Numbered from the stretch's first letter, positions 33,172 to 45,960 are shown. The stretch is 64,000 nucleotides of DNA from Scalesia atractyloides (GCA_947069175.1 CAMTDV010000027.1:43847369-43911368); one strand, 5' to 3'. Notes: a model not told the origin generated them from the letters alone. Translations and numbers: made by a program.

Positions 33172-34330
33172 TTAAGTGTATTCTAGGCCATAGTGGGAAT
33201 CCCATTTCACTTTGACGGGGGAATTTTGTCTCCTATGGAACTTTTTATTTTCATGGTCCTTAATGGACAAAGGTTTTTCAACAAACCTCAAGCTCTCATA
33301 AATTTGGACGTTATGATGACATATGACAAGTGCTTTATTAGTTAAGCATTTTTTCAAATTAGAGATATGGAATACATCATGGATCCCACTCAGCTCTACT
33401 GGTAGCTTAAGTCTATATGCCATTGAATTAACACATTCCGTTATCTCGAATGGTCAAATATATGTAGGGATCAAATTGCCCTTAGTTCGTCTTTCTAGAG
33501 CAAGACCTTTAGTATTATACTAATTCCAATTTGGAATTTGAGAGGCATCCGCCTTTTATCATCATAACTCTTCTTCCTATCATGGGCAGCCTTGAGTCTA
33601 TCTCAAGTTTGTAAGAATATTTTAGTCGTATGAAGGACAATCTTGGGTCCAAAGAGTTGGTTTCTACTAACTTTAGCCCAACAGACGGGTGTTCTACACT
33701 TTGTTGTGTATAAAACGTTAATAGGTGCGACTTTTGTAATAGCCATTATCATAAGGAATTCAATCACGAGTAGATGTTTATTCCAACTACGGCCCAAATT
33801 AATTGTGCATGCACGTAGCATGTCTTCCTTAGTTTGGATTGTATGCTCACTCTACCCATCAGTCTGGGGATAGTAAGTCGTACTAAAGTTTTAGAGCGCA
33901 TCTCACGCTTGCTGGATTTTCCAGAATTAAGAAGTATATTTAGTATCTCAATCTGATACTATACACAACGGTACTCCATGAGAGACACAATGTTGTCCAG
34001 ATACAATTTAGCTAGCTTATCAGATTATAAATTTTCCTTAATTGGAAAGAAATGCGCCCTCTTAGTCAGTCTGTCGACTATGACCCACATCGTGTAATTG
34101 CCACGATTGGTATTAGGTAACTTGGAAATCAGATCCTATTATTACCATTTCCCATTTCTATGTGGGAATTTCTAGTTATTGATGCAGACCAGACGATCTA
34201 TGATATTTGACCTATTTGCAAACATGTGAGGCATTTAGCTTCATAGGTGGCTATGGATCTCTCACGTCCATCCGCCAAAAATTCTTCAATTTGTATCTTT
34301 TGCTCCTTCACCTTGTAGGTGCCAACAGTA
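33172..34330 (-). pseudogene. pol: Integrase, decayed (gypsy at 30673-37454)
   Basis: Read on the minus strand from the right: ADGRERSIATYEAKCLTCLQ (end of the HHCC zinc finger, about 34225-34270), a decayed stretch with several stops through the first catalytic region, then MLRACTINLGRSWNKHLLVI and KCRTPVCWAKV (33821-33603). The last block is AYRLKLPVELSGIHDVFHIS, NLKKCLTNKA, VEKPLSIKD and PVKVKWDSHYGLEYT (33423-33172), the C-terminal domain of Tekay/Del-type integrases. Multiple stops and frameshifts mark it as dead. The N-terminus is fused to the start of RT by an internal deletion. Confidence 0.8.
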
Positions 34331-34973
34331 CGAAGCTCTAGCTATAGGAGTCATTCAGGTAAAATGTCGACTCTAAACTCGTATTGCCTTTTCGGGGGCA
34401 GACTGGGTAATCTTTAGGAAAAACATCAGGGTATTCCGATATGTTTGGAATATCTTCAATCCTTTGGCTTTAGTCAACAATTACTTGTGCCATGTAGATG
34501 ACACATTCTCTTTTCATGCACTTGGATGCCTTAAGCATAGATGCTTTTCTCGGGCAATCCATAGTGTTGATGTTCCACGTATAGTGAGTGTATCGCCAGA
34601 TGGGAATTAAATTTCGATAAGTTTCTGATCACAGACAATGTGGGTTTGGTTATGAACCAACCAATCCATGCCTAAAACTTTATCGAATCCTGCAAGATTT
34701 ATAGATAAAAGATTAATAAAGATAGATTGATTCTTGATAGATATAGCGTATTTATTAAAAATTGTGGAAGTTATTTCCATTGGCCACTAGAAATAATGTC
34801 TAAGGCCTTTAAGGGTAGATTTAGAAATTTTATTACATTATAGTCGATGAAGCTTTTCTCAGCTCTAGAGTAAAAATAAATCATTTGCGAGAAACATACT
34901 CGTAATGGTATTTGAGTCTTTAAGTGCTTCTCCTATAGTTAATTGAAAGGATCAGATATTGCCCTTCTTGGCA
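34331..34973 (-). pseudogene. pol: Protease remnant and RT start joined to integrase
   Basis: The minus strand contains GFDKVLGMDWLVHN (about 34690-34650), the end of the aspartic protease. Further on is EDIPNISEYPDVFPKDYP (34456-34402), the conserved entry into RT. About 60 bp later (EFRVDILPE, KEQKIQIEEFL) the sequence runs into the integrase zinc finger. No YxDD box or RNase H is present, so RT and RNase H were removed as one block. Confidence 0.75.
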
Positions 34974-35690
34974 TCAGTGGCTTTTGTTCTTACCATCAGT
35001 TGCCCACTTCGGGTAGTGGATCTTTATATGCCCTTTTTCGCCACATCCATAGCAGGTGGCATTATTCAAATCCTTACATTCGTGAGATCTTTGGTCCATC
35101 TGTTTACAGATGCCATAACCCTTGAGTTGCTCATGGAAACATTTTCCAAAATGTCGCTTCACGCAGGTTTTACGCTTAGGTTTTGCCTCAATTTGCTTGG
35201 ACCGGTGATAACTCGATCCAGTCCTACCCTATTTGAAATCCCTACTAGAGGTGTCGTCACGCTTTCGATTACGCTCATTCTCGGCCTTAGCCGTTTTTAC
35301 TCTTATCTCATCTTTAGTGAGAGATAAGGCTAGATCCATAGCGGATCTATAAGTTTTAGGTTTGGAGGATTTAACAATCCCCTTAATTTCTGGAGCAAGT
35401 CCTCCAATAAACCGCGCAATGCCCTTCGACTCAGGAGTAATTAGATAAGGAACAAGTCTTGATAAAGTGTTTCAGATACATAAGCTCGACAATCGAGGTC
35501 TTTCATAGTCAGTTTCAGAAAGTTGGATTCAACTTTCTCCACCTTGTGAGGTGGGCAGTAGGTCTCGCAGATCAGTTAAATTCTCTTCGTCCGTACGGTT
35601 TTGGGGCTCTAAATTGTCACCACCATTTTTCTTAGTCGCCTCGCCAATATTAAGGCTTGCCATTAGTTTAGTTGAAAAGTATATAACAAT
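34974..35690 (-). pseudogene. gag: gag C-terminal half with CCHC knuckle
   Basis: Minus strand. It reads LVPYLITPESKGIARFIGGL, APEIKGIVKSSKPKTYRSAM and DLALSLTKDEIR (the end of the capsid), then a basic linker and the knuckle CYGCGEKGHIKIHYPK, where the last Cys of CCHC is replaced by Tyr. There are stops in the capsid part. The N-terminal half and leader are lost in the deletion that runs into the 5' LTR. Confidence 0.75.
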
Positions 35691-35765
35691 CAGTAAGATT
35701 TGAGAATTTATAGCAGATCAAAATATTTGCGTTAGATCTTGCAGATCCATACGTCTTATATATAC

Positions 35766-37454
35766 TCCAAGTGGCGTATTCGCCATATCCCAAGTTTAAA
35801 AACTAAAATAAGTTAATAGTATTTACCTTTTGCTAACTTCCAATCAAATATGATTGTAATTTAGCAAAAGCCGCAAGTAAAAGTATTATTAACCCAAGTC
35901 CGATTATCTGAGGGGTTCTATAGTCTGGAATGAACAGAATTATTTATATGTTAGAATGTATACGGGTCAAAGGTTAGTTCCTTAAGACATAACCCGTTAC
36001 TTAAGAATGGATTCGCTAGATTAAGCGTAGATCAGATAGAATGTGTTTTACACCTATCCGAGTGCGATGACCCATTGGATAAAGGTTATTTAATCAAGCA
36101 TTCTGATTTGGAGTGGTTGTAAAGTATCTAGACCCGTTACGCCTAAATTATACGAACTGGGTTCGTATAACTAGTCATGAACGTATAAGCGGGTTTGGAA
36201 GGTTAGATAAGTTTATGACAAGTCTAAGGTGTCAAAACACTTTTCATAACATTATACATTCTGTTTTAAATTAAGAATATTGATTGCTTTGGTTCAAAAA
36301 TCATTTCTTTAGTTTTTAGGACAAAGGGCATAGTTGTCCTTTTTTTTAAATACAAGTTCTAGACTTGTCATATAACCTGCCAAAAAACATGACCAAGAGG
36401 TATAACTTCTAAGGGTTATACCTTATATTAATATGGTCATAATATGAGTTCTAAACAAGTCCTAACATTGACCAAACGGGACAAAATCGAAAGTCAAAGT
36501 AGAAAGTCAAACAACTTGACTTTCGATATGGAATTGAGTTCTAAACAAGAAATGTCGAGTTGGACATGTTAGACATGTCCTAATATGTTTTATAAACTGA
36601 TACGATGTTAAAACTTAAAGTTTTAATAGTTAGAAATTTAATTAGCGCAATTTGCAAAGTTTACGTTTTTGACCTTTAATTTAATATAAAGTCGACTTGT
36701 CATTTCGCCTACTTAACGTGATCTTTAGAAGGTATAATCCCAGGGGATTATTACCATTATTGTTATGATCATGTAGCCATGTTCGAATCGAACATTGGCT
36801 TGACCATAATGGTCATAACTGAAAGTCAAACTGTTTGATTTTCAGCTATTAACTAGCCTGATAAAGTGAAATAGACTAAGGAGAGCACTTACTTATGTTG
36901 AAGAACACTTTCAAAACTCAGTAGAAGGCTTCCATGTACTGGAAACAAGCTCCAAGAACAGAGGAAGAAGAAAATGGAAAGGTGTAAGTTGAGAATGGAG
37001 ATCTTATGGCTATTTATACTACTCAAAGTGTCACCAAATCATGCCAAGTATCCCATGAGTCATCACAAACTGATTAGTGTCAAGACACTTGGAAGATGGA
37101 GGTGGAATGGTGGCAAAACGGACCAAGGTGACAAGCTTGGCAGCAAGATAGCCAGTTGCCAAGAAACTATCTCTGGCACACCTTTACAGACCGTAAGAGT
37201 GATGCCTTACGGTCTGTAAGGACCTTAGGCGCGCTGATTTAATCAATCACCCTTGCGGACCGAAAGGGCTAAGCCTTACGGTCTGTAATGGAACTCTAGA
37301 AAAAATAATTTAAAACTTTTACATTGTAGTCATTGGACTTTGATTCTTTCACCATTTGGCATAAATAGTCCCTCTCCTTCCAAGAGTTGGGATCAATCGG
37401 AGATTCGGGACACGTGTCGCCTCATAGTTGGACGAAAATTTTGCAGGCCCTACA
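35766..37454 (-). repeat. 5' LTR of the deleted gypsy element (truncated)
   Basis: Homologous to 31413-33085 of the other LTR. The plus-strand right end is TTTTGCAGGCCCTACA. About 740 bp at the inner end are missing. The TATA box is at 37010-37019 and the U3 palindromes at 37182-37291. Confidence 0.8.
37182..37291. promoter_or_regulatory. Palindrome cluster in U3 (right LTR)
   Basis: Four palindromes: 37182-37197, 37205-37221, 37251-37267 and 37274-37291, all variants of CCTTACGGTCCGTAAGG. The pairing is mostly kept despite sequence differences from the left LTR. Confidence 0.55.
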
Positions 37455-37469
37455 AAAACGCCAAATTAC

Positions 37470-40133
37470 TCTTCACTTGTTCCCGAAGACCTTTTCGTTT
37501 TTCTTTTAATTACGGGCTTCTTGCACGTCTATGCGTAGTGTCCGAAAGCTTTACAATTCTTACACTTTTTCTTTTTCCCCGGGCTTCACTTTTGTTTGTG
37601 TTTTTTCAATTTCTTCCTCCTGTTTGGTTTCAAATGCTTACGAGATCAAGAACCTTTTGACTTATACCAAACATGGACTCTTATCGGATTCTTGTCCTTT
37701 TGATATTGCCAAGTTATCTCCCCAAATCTATCCCTAGTACTAGGAGGAGGAGTAACAATCTGCTATGTTGAACCTTCTTCATATAAGATTGAACATGATC
37801 GTTGAATAAGGATAGCTCCTCCTTATTACCAGATAAACGGTTAAAAGTATACTCCGTTGCAAAAATAATTTCTTGTATCATACTTTGCACATTGGGATCA
37901 AGATCGGTTTTGATAAAATCACGACTCATTGAGTAATCTGAAGAGTAATTAGCGAAACCTCTTTACGTCATCTATTCAAAATGTACTATTTTGAAAATTC
38001 CCTAAAATATGTCTACATAGCAAACCAAACTACTCAAAACGCCTACATGAGCAAGTGCTGGTGTAATCAGACTTACAATACATTAACTTAAAAAACGCCA
38101 AAAACAATGTATGTATAAAACACCATCAAACAACAAACAAAAAAAACCTAAGGGAGAAAAAGTATAATAAACGCCATACTAAGAAAACGCCATTGTTTAC
38201 CTCGAATAAGGATGTACAAGGCTGCTGGAAATCATTTATGCAGAACTTAACAAACCCATCGGCCTGCCCTTCATAACGTTGATTTAAGAAATCCCCAATC
38301 CCAATTAGCTCAGCTTGAATGTCACAAAAAATAGTTTTTGTGTATATCTTAGTAGCTTGGCTCTCCAACACTTTATAATTACTTTTCAACTAGGGTCGTT
38401 TGTATCAATAGTCATGATCATTTTTCTGGTACGTGTTACGCTGTCCTTCTATTGCAGTTTCATAATGAGTCATGAACTCAACAAGAGTAGATTTTGCATT
38501 GCACACTTGACCAAAAAAATGGTTCTCACTCTCTGACCTTGATGTCGTACGCATAAGGCCCGACAATTCCTCAATTCTATAGTATGCACGAATCCAAGAA
38601 ACCTTAAGGGCAAAAATAAGAAAGCAAGTCATTATCATCTAAATTGAACTCTTCAATAACCTCTTCCCATCCTTTTCAAACTCTTCAGATGAAGAATATC
38701 CGTCCCCACAACACCACAAATATGCTCTTTGAAATTGGTGGAATTGCATAGCCTAACACCAACCTATATAAAACTCGAAAAAGCCATGAAATAAATACTA
38801 TAGAAACAAAAAAACTAACATGGTACACTATTAAAATGACAAAACACCATATATCTTAAAACGCCAACCTTTAGAGAAAGTTTATACATCACGTACCACA
38901 TGCATAATCGCTGCCTCGTTTCAACAAATACAATAGTAAAACCTTCTTCATTGCTGGATCCTTGTCAGTGAAAACAGCTTTTGGTTGAGAACCAAGAGCT
39001 TTTAGAAAAACTCTCAACAACCATATATACGTATCAGCAGTTTCTGACGCTAATAATGCAGACAAATGTAACATTGCAATGGTGATTGTCTATACCTGTG
39101 AACGGTACAAAGACCACAGAGTATCTACCTATGAATACGCCATTCATAAATGAAATGAGATTAAAACACCAATGTATCTAAACATTGAAAACACCAAAAC
39201 AAACAGAAAAAGTATAATTTTAAATATTACATGTTGGAACGATACGTGGCGTCAAACGGAATCACATCACCAAACACGTGGTAATTGCGTTTGCATTGAT
39301 CATCACACCAAAAAATCCCTTCAAACGATTACCATCGTTTGTAAAGTAACCATACGAGAAATTAGGCTAGGACTTTTTTTTTCATGCAAATGTCTCACAA
39401 CCATCTCAGCGTCGTATTCCTCTATAAACAAGTTAATTTGTCTTTTGTAGCTCTTAAAATCAACTTTACTTGCACCCACGTATTCAAAACTACCAAAAAG
39501 GTCTTCATAACATTAAACGCCTTAACCGGTCCCAAATTCAACTTAGGCATGCTATGTATAACTTGCTTCTTTAGCTGAGTGAGGTGTCATTCAGACAGAA
39601 GAAAATGCTTATCAGGCTGTTCAACAAAATCATGGTTGTGCTCCTCAACAAACTTATAGACCTTCCATGATCTAGCCTCAAATATTACACATAGTTGTGC
39701 TCCATAACCAGTCCTCTTTGTAAGTTGGATCGCACAATCCTTTCCTTTTGATTCGGCTCCAACGTATCAACCGTCCTATCCTTATATACCCTAGATCTCA
39801 TACACATGTAATACTTAATATGTGTTTCTCCTTTGGCATTTATCTTTTCAGTCCCTTTCCTACTAGAAAAACCACAAGTCGTCGCATACCTAACATACAA
39901 TGAATAACAATTATCGAGGCTTAGGAATATCATGTTTATTTTTGACTTTATCTCTTCACTAACGTCGGGAATGATAAATGGAAAACCATTTTTCTGGCAA
40001 AAACTTTCATTCGAAGAAACACACTCGTCTGAAAAAAAAAAGCATTATCGATGAAAACGCCATAAATTGAATAATAAACAATGGGGATAACTGATGTTAC
40101 TTTCTTAATAAAACATATTATTGAAAACGCCAT
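37470..40133 (-). pseudogene. FAR1-type MULE transposase, decayed
   Basis: Minus-strand relic of a FAR1/FHY3-family protein, the family domesticated from Mutator-like transposases. In order: the FAR1 DNA-binding domain (39933-39685: SLYVRYATTCGFSSRKG, HIKYYMCMRSRVYKD); VEEHNHDFVEQPDKHFLLSE; a MULE domain start VFGDVIPFDATYRSN (about 39240-39285, first catalytic Asp in FDATY); SETADTYIWLLRVFLKALGS and VFTDKDPAMKKV (39074-38889, second Asp); SGLMRTTSRSESENHFFGQV (38638-38405); KVLESQATKIYTKTIF (38389 down); and a C-terminal block with LSGNKEELSLFNDHVQS (37929-37714) and a basic tail. A SWIM zinc finger is not visible. Stops, frameshifts and AAAACGCCA-bearing gaps (38040-38210, 38780-38880, 39110-39200) break it; some gaps may be introns. 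Confidence 0.8.
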
Positions 40134-40227
40134 AAGGAATGAGCCATAATGAAAACGCCATTAGTTGAATACTAATCAATATGAAGAACTGATAATGCAG
40201 TCTTCCTAAAACATGTTAACGAAAATG

Positions 40228-40925
40228 TGTTAGGATCTGAGTTTGATTGTTGTGAAAGTTTAAGATGAATAATGAAAGATGGTAAAACAAAGATAATATA
40301 TGCAGCAGAATAAAAACTTTTGAATCACAACAATGAAGAAATTGTTTTCATCAACATGCTTTTATAAATATGATTTACGTATGCATGAAGATATTACAAA
40401 CTCCCACTCAGCCTGATCACTCTAATTTGTTCATACAAAAATGTCTAATGAAAGTGATGAATAGAACAGTACAACCACAGTTCTATTTATAGTACAAACG
40501 AAACATCTGAGGAATCTAAGCTGATGTCACCTTGATAGTGACATCTGTTAGTCTAACAAACTCCTAACATCTATTATGGCCTAAAAAATGTTACATTGAA
40601 AATACAAGTAAACTCTGTTGATAAACATCTGTTTAAGGAACATTTGTTGAGCTTTAACCTCTGTTAGTCAAGTAGACCTTTGCTTTAGAAGTCTTTATCT
40701 TCATTATCAGAGTTTCTCTTTGGCAGACCTTAGTATCAACCGACTTTGGTCTTCAACAGTTCTTGTAAGCAGACTTTAGCTTTGACAGACTGTAGAGCAG
40801 CAGATGTTGAGTCATTGCCAGTAGGAGGAGCATATCTTCAAAGCACTTTTATATATGATTAGATGTTATAGACCATTTTGGCTTTCCAATCATCTGTTCC
40901 TTTGTGGGGTCCACTAGATCCAACA
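40228..40925 (-). repeat. Copia 3' LTR
   Basis: Plus-strand ends are TGTTAGGATCTGAG and CACTAGATCCAACA. TATA box CTATAAATAG (minus) is at 40483-40492. Confidence 0.85.
40483..40492 (-). promoter_or_regulatory. TATA box, copia 3' LTR
   Basis: CTATAAATAG on the minus strand; the equivalent in the 5' LTR is at 59775-59784. Confidence 0.65.
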
Positions 40926-40936
40926 ATCTCCCCCTA
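40926..40936 (-). other. Polypurine tract of the copia element
   Basis: TAGGGGGAGAT on the minus strand directly upstream of the LTR start TGTTGGATCTAG. Confidence 0.8.
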
Positions 40937-40961
40937 GAATAGATGATGCCAAAACACTTCT

Positions 40962-43374
40962 TTATTCCTGATCTTTATTCCTCATCAACTTTTCCCTGAT
41001 TAGTCTTTTGAATTGTAATTCAAAGTCCATGGAAATCATGTTTTCAAAATCCCTTTCAAATTCAAGGTTTAACAGATCTTGGAGGTCATATGCATTCAGG
41101 CCATAGCATCCTACATTCTTAGCTTTTGAACTACACCATCTTATCTGAGCAACGTCAATTCGTGGGTGTTTGAGGATAACTTCCACTTTAAAATTTTTGA
41201 ATCAGATGATTTTCTTGGGTGAAGATTTATTTGTGATGAGTTTGGTGATTGTGGCCTGCTTACTAGACTTGCAAGTGTTTCGTGTAATTTGGCACTGGCA
41301 GGTCTGTATGATATAGCAGCTTGTTTTTCAATCCCTCTTTTCTGTATTCTTCAAACATCTCTTCATCAGCCTCAGACATCTGCTTCTGCCTTTTTGCTTG
41401 TTTCAAGGCAGCTATGGACAAGTCAGATGTTGTGGGCTGCTTTTTAGGTAGAAGGGTCTATTTAAGGACAACCACTGCTAGAAATCTGGCTTCTTAGGAA
41501 CTGTAGGATCCTTTTCTCTATGTTGTTCCAGTCTCTTGTAAGTTTTAACAATCTTTAACTTTGACCATCTAGCAACAGCTCTACCAGTACCATACTTAGC
41601 AGCAATAAGTTCTTCTCTCATTCGTTTTAGGTTCAATGCCTTGTTTTGATCGCCTCCCTGTATTTCTTCCAATCTGGTGAAGTTCACTTATGTAAAGGAT
41701 CATTGAAATTTTTTTTAATTCTTTTAGTTTCTTCTTTGAGATCATTTTGACTAGTCTTTGAGCTGTGCTCTATTTGCTTTGTATGGTTTATGGTTGATGA
41801 TGTGATCAAGGTAATCCTGCCATAGTTCCTTATCAAGCTCATCATTGATTGGCTTCTTTGAGATAGACTTGCTCAGGTCCTTAGCACAATCTTCTATCTT
41901 TCTTACCTTGCTAAGTTCTAGTGACAAGTTCCTTGAGCAATCCTGTCATCCTTCCATTTGCACATCTCTTTGTCTATGTTATCAGCCTGTCTTGCTTTGA
42001 ACTTTAAATATTCAGCTGATAACCAGAGAGTGGTGGGAAGGATCTTTGTGATGCATCCTCTGTTGAGAAAGTGATATAATTTCACCCTGTATAGCAAGAA
42101 TCTTAAGAGGATACCGAGCAACCAGTGGGATGGCTTGTGATTGTGGTTGAGTGGATGGAAGTGAAGTGGATTTAGGTGGAAATGATGAGAGCGGTGTGGC
42201 TTCAATTGGGGCAGATGATAAGGGGATTGGTGATGGAACCTCCTCATCATCTTCTTCCACAACAAAAGTTTTTCTTTTGCGTGTGAATTTGATTTTAGGT
42301 GAAGGTGGGCGTCTTGAAATTCTTGGTGGTGTGGACATTGGTTGGGTTAATGTGGGAAAGGTTATCATGGCAGTGGTTGGTGAAACATCTGCTGAAACAA
42401 GTATTGGTCCAGCATCTGTTGGTTTAGTTTGAGGTGATTTAGGTGATGATGGTGGTGATGGTTCTTTTGGAGGCGGTTTTTGTGGTGAAGGTTTGGTTTT
42501 GGTTGCAGCAGAGGATACACTTCTTGTAGACCTAGCAGTGGTTTTAGGAGGGGTGGAAATTGGTTGTCTAAAATTTCTTGTTGACTTTCTCCTTTTTGAA
42601 GTGCCAACATCCTCCTTTTTCCCTCTGCATGGCGTGTTCCTGTTCAATTAGTAAAGAAGCCTTGCTTTCAGTTGTATCTTGCATTCTCTGCTTTTCTGAG
42701 GCAATCTCTTCAACCTTCTTGTTTAGGGTCTCATCAATCCCTTTTTCTTTCCAGCATCTGATGCTTCAGCAGAGGTTGGGGTTGATTGTTTAGGAGCAGA
42801 CCCTGGATTTTGTTGTTGCACCTATGATGATTTTGTTTGTGATGAAGGTTACAACTTTCTTAACTTATCATTCTCCCCCTTTTTGGCATCATTTCTACTT
42901 CTCTTGTAGTACAGTTGCAGGGGTAGAACCAGTGGTCTTGAGAAGATGTTCCCTGATGGTCTTGATGTCAACTTGTGTAACCTTGTACCTGGCCTCAACC
43001 ATATTCTTGATTAACTCCATGTGAGTATTGTGGTTTATATCAACCAAATTCCTTTGAGCTTGTATGATTGGTTGCACTAATTTCCACAGCCCATTAGCAA
43101 TTTGCTGAGTGGAAAGTTGATTAGAAGAGTTTTGTAACATATGTTTCATCATGCTTTTCATTTCTTCTATGGAAGAATCTATAGATGTCATTCTCACCAT
43201 CAAATCCTTGTACCTTAATTCATCACCTAATTTAATAGGATCATTTGAATCCCTACAAGAGATAGTTGTATTGGTTCTATAATAGGAGAAGATTTCAAAT
43301 TAACAGAACTAAATGCCCCTTTGTCTTGGTACTTGGGACTTCCAACTTGAACAGAGGTTATAATTGTACCCTCA
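40962..43374 (-). pseudogene. Extra 3' ORF of the copia element, C-terminal part
   Basis: Follows the split caused by the inserted solo LTR; the frame at the joint is compatible with the part at 51160-52533. In order on the minus strand: SVQVGSPKYQDKGAFSS; a helical stretch with SSIEEMKSMMKHMLQNSS (43203-42895); a Pro/Ser/Thr-rich region with KPSPQKPPPKEPSPPSSP and a basic-acidic patch (KRKTFVVEEDDEE; 42647-42012); REELIAAKYGTGRAVARWSK (41687-41478); and a last block, RIDVAQIRWCSSKAKNVGCY, GLNAYDLQDLLNLEF (41186-40962). Such downstream ORFs occur in SIRE/Maximus-type copia and are sometimes called env-like. No signal peptide or membrane segment is evident, so that name is not supported here. 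Several stops are present. Confidence 0.65.
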
Positions 43375-43778
43375 TGCTAGGATCTGAGTTTGAAACTGTT
43401 TATGAAAGTTCTAAAAATGGTAAATGAAAGAAGAAAAATCAGATGAGAGATTGTTTTCATTTTCAAGACAGTTGAGAGATTGTTTTCATTTTCATGCTTT
43501 GGTAATTATGATTACTTGCATATGACTTACAATCTTCCCCTCAGCCTAAGATCACCGATTTGTTGGTACAGAATGTAAGGAAGATAGGTTAGATTGATAA
43601 TTGATGAAAGTGATCAAATAGAACAGTACAGGCACTGTTCTATTTATATTACAATCCTAACCACTGAGCATCTTATTGTGATGTCAGCATGAAAATGACA
43701 CTTAATAAAATACAAACTAATAACATCTGCTAAGCTATCTACTACTATACACTAAACATTACAAGGACTGACAGAAAA

Positions 43779-45737
43779 TGTCACACCCCAACCGATGGTA
43801 GAAACATCGGAGTGAGACGAAATAGATTGCTCAAGGCATCATAACACTATTTGCGACAATATTTAAATCAAACCAATTTCATTTCATAACAAGATTGTCA
43901 ATTACAACAAGGAAGTTAAATATAATAAGTTCAACAACATAAATCCTAACATTCTAGACGTGTTTCTACATCGTCCCTACTAAGTTCGTCATGATCAAAT
44001 CCTTAACCTGCAACATGTTAAAAGTATAGTTAAATACAAAAAGTATTGGTGAGTACACAAGTTTGATATAACATAAGTATAAAAAGATTTAAGCGAATCC
44101 ACATGTTAAGCTAGCATACTAGATTAATGTAAACATGGCATGCGATCTATAAGTCAACCCTCGCATGTCACCGCAAAATACAATAAACTTAACATGACCT
44201 CAAGAATACGGGCGGTGCATTACTCCTATAGCTCGTACGTAGTTAATGACAGATAACATCACATAAGAATGTTCCAAGTATAGAAATCGTGTATCATGTA
44301 ACTATAGCATGTATGATGGATTGTTTGTGTGATTGCGTAGAAGTATAAGTGTGATTGCGTGTATTTTGATAGACTAACATGTTGCAGCCAAAGGTGTAAA
44401 GCGTAAAAAGGGTGTTCAAGTGTACTCACGGTTTTGCAAGCTTCCACTTGGTATTTCCGTAAGGTGTTGGGGGAGTTTGGAGGATGGAGCATCAAGTTAT
44501 CCGACATGAGGAAAACGTAGGTTGGTAAGTATTCGAATGATTAGGAAATTTAAATACACTAAAGTATGTATATGAGAAAATAATCATCTAGACTTAATAC
44601 TCGTTCTTGACACTATAATACCCATTCGGGTTGATGTGTTTTCATGGGTTAGGATATCCATTAGATTCGTAACGAGAGATTAAGAACTTAGGTGATGTAA
44701 CATAGTACCATGACAAAAAATCATTCGATTATCATCAAGGGTTTGGTTAGTGGATAAATATACAAAAATCATATAGTATATATAATAAGTAGATCATAAA
44801 CATCATGGAGTTCATAGAAGTCATGCATGAAGGTAGGAGGATAACCTTCCTTTAACCTCTTTCTTATAGTTCACCAATGCACAAGTCGTCACAAGAACAA
44901 CAAGGATGGTCATGAATAAGTTAAGCATATAAGTAAAAGACGAAAAATAATCAAAATCATCAAGTGAGATGGTGGATTGAAGGTAGGATAGCCAAGGCTT
45001 CCAAGTAATCACACACTACCAACTCAAGTCTTGTTTCAAGAACAAGCTTGGAAGGATACAACACTTGTGGGTTGAAAACCCTATTAAAACGAAAAGCTCT
45101 TACACCTGAGACCTCAAATATGGTGATGTTCCAAGTTGGTTTTTGATGGAAAACCTAAAGAAACATTCCTAGAGGTGATTCAAGTGTTAAGAAAGGAAGA
45201 AAATATCAAAGAAGGGAGGTAAGGGTGATTTAGAACTCACTTTGAAAGTCTTGAACTTTCAGATGGAGAGAGAGCTTTAGAGAGAAAGAGAGAAGTGTTT
45301 GAGGTGTGAAATGAGAGTAGGAGGAGGTGGGTATTTATAGTTGAGATTAGAGGGATTGTTGGTTGAGTGCATTTAATGCAGAAAACATAAATTGGACCAA
45401 TCCATGGGCTAGAAACCACTTTCCCTGGATTATGCCATTTTTAGTCCTTGAACTTAGTTTATCTTTCATTCCAGGCTATAACTTGTCATTTTTTCATTTA
45501 CAACACTTATAAGTATGATTTGAGTATTGAGTGTGAATGTATGAGTCTTTGCACGTATAACAAGTATCAATCTAAACAATTGAATGCATGTAAGACATGT
45601 ATAACAATTATGAATTTTATTACGATTCAAGTCTCGGATTATAAAATTGGTAAAAGAAATACGAATACAAGTTTCCATAAATTGAAATACGATTATACTT
45701 TCTAATTAAGGAAAGTACGAAAAAGCGAGGCGTTACA
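43779..45737 (-). repeat. LARD 3' LTR
   Basis: Plus-strand ends are TGTCACACCCCAACCGATGG and GCGAGGCGTTACA. TATA box CTATAAATAC (minus) is at 45331-45340. Confidence 0.85.
45331..45340 (-). promoter_or_regulatory. TATA box, LARD 3' LTR
   Basis: CTATAAATAC on the minus strand; the counterpart in the right LTR is at 50451-50460. Confidence 0.6.
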
Positions 45738-45960
45738 ATCTCCCTTCCTTTAGGAAATTTCGTTCCGAAACTTATTCAAGAGGAAACTTTGGAAAAGATG
45801 TCATTTTGGTGAAAATCCATAAATAGAAATACGATTATACTTTCTAATTAAGGAAAGTACGATAAAGCGAGGCGTCACAATCTCCCCTCCTTTATGAAAT
45901 TTCATTCTGAAATTTATTTAAGGGGAAGACTTTGGAAAAGATGTCATTTTGGTGAAAATG
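45675..45960. repeat. 142-bp tandem duplication across the LTR/PPT boundary
   Basis: Unit 1 is 45675-45816 and unit 2 is 45817-45960. Each contains the LTR end (GCGAGGCGTTACA or GCGAGGCGTCACA) and the purine tract (minus: AAAGGAAGGGAGA or AAAGGAGGGGAGA). The element therefore has two candidate PPT-U3 joints. Confidence 0.75.

Larger units (their letters stand above)
30673..37454 (-). mobile_element. Deleted Ty3/gypsy retrotransposon in the MULE
   Basis: The 3' LTR is at the left (30673-33085) and a truncated 5' LTR at the right (about 35766-37454); both are homologous and on the minus strand. The flanks are AAAAA (30668-30672) and AAAAC (37455-37459), a 4-of-5 TSD. A purine tract GTGGTGAGGA lies directly inside the 3' LTR (33086-33095). 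The internal domain holds gag, part of protease, the first few residues of RT and a broken integrase. RT and RNase H are deleted. About 740 bp of the 5' LTR and the PBS are missing. It inserted near the 3' end of the FAR1-type gene. Confidence 0.8.

Noticed and set aside
42151..42432. 93-codon plus-strand frame rich in Gly/Asp/Ser
   Set aside because: It is the antisense shadow of the Pro/Ser-rich region of the copia extra ORF.
40962..43374. Envelope glycoprotein gene
   Set aside because: No signal peptide, transmembrane segment or cysteine pattern is visible. The region is Pro/Ser-rich and helical, so env is not supported.
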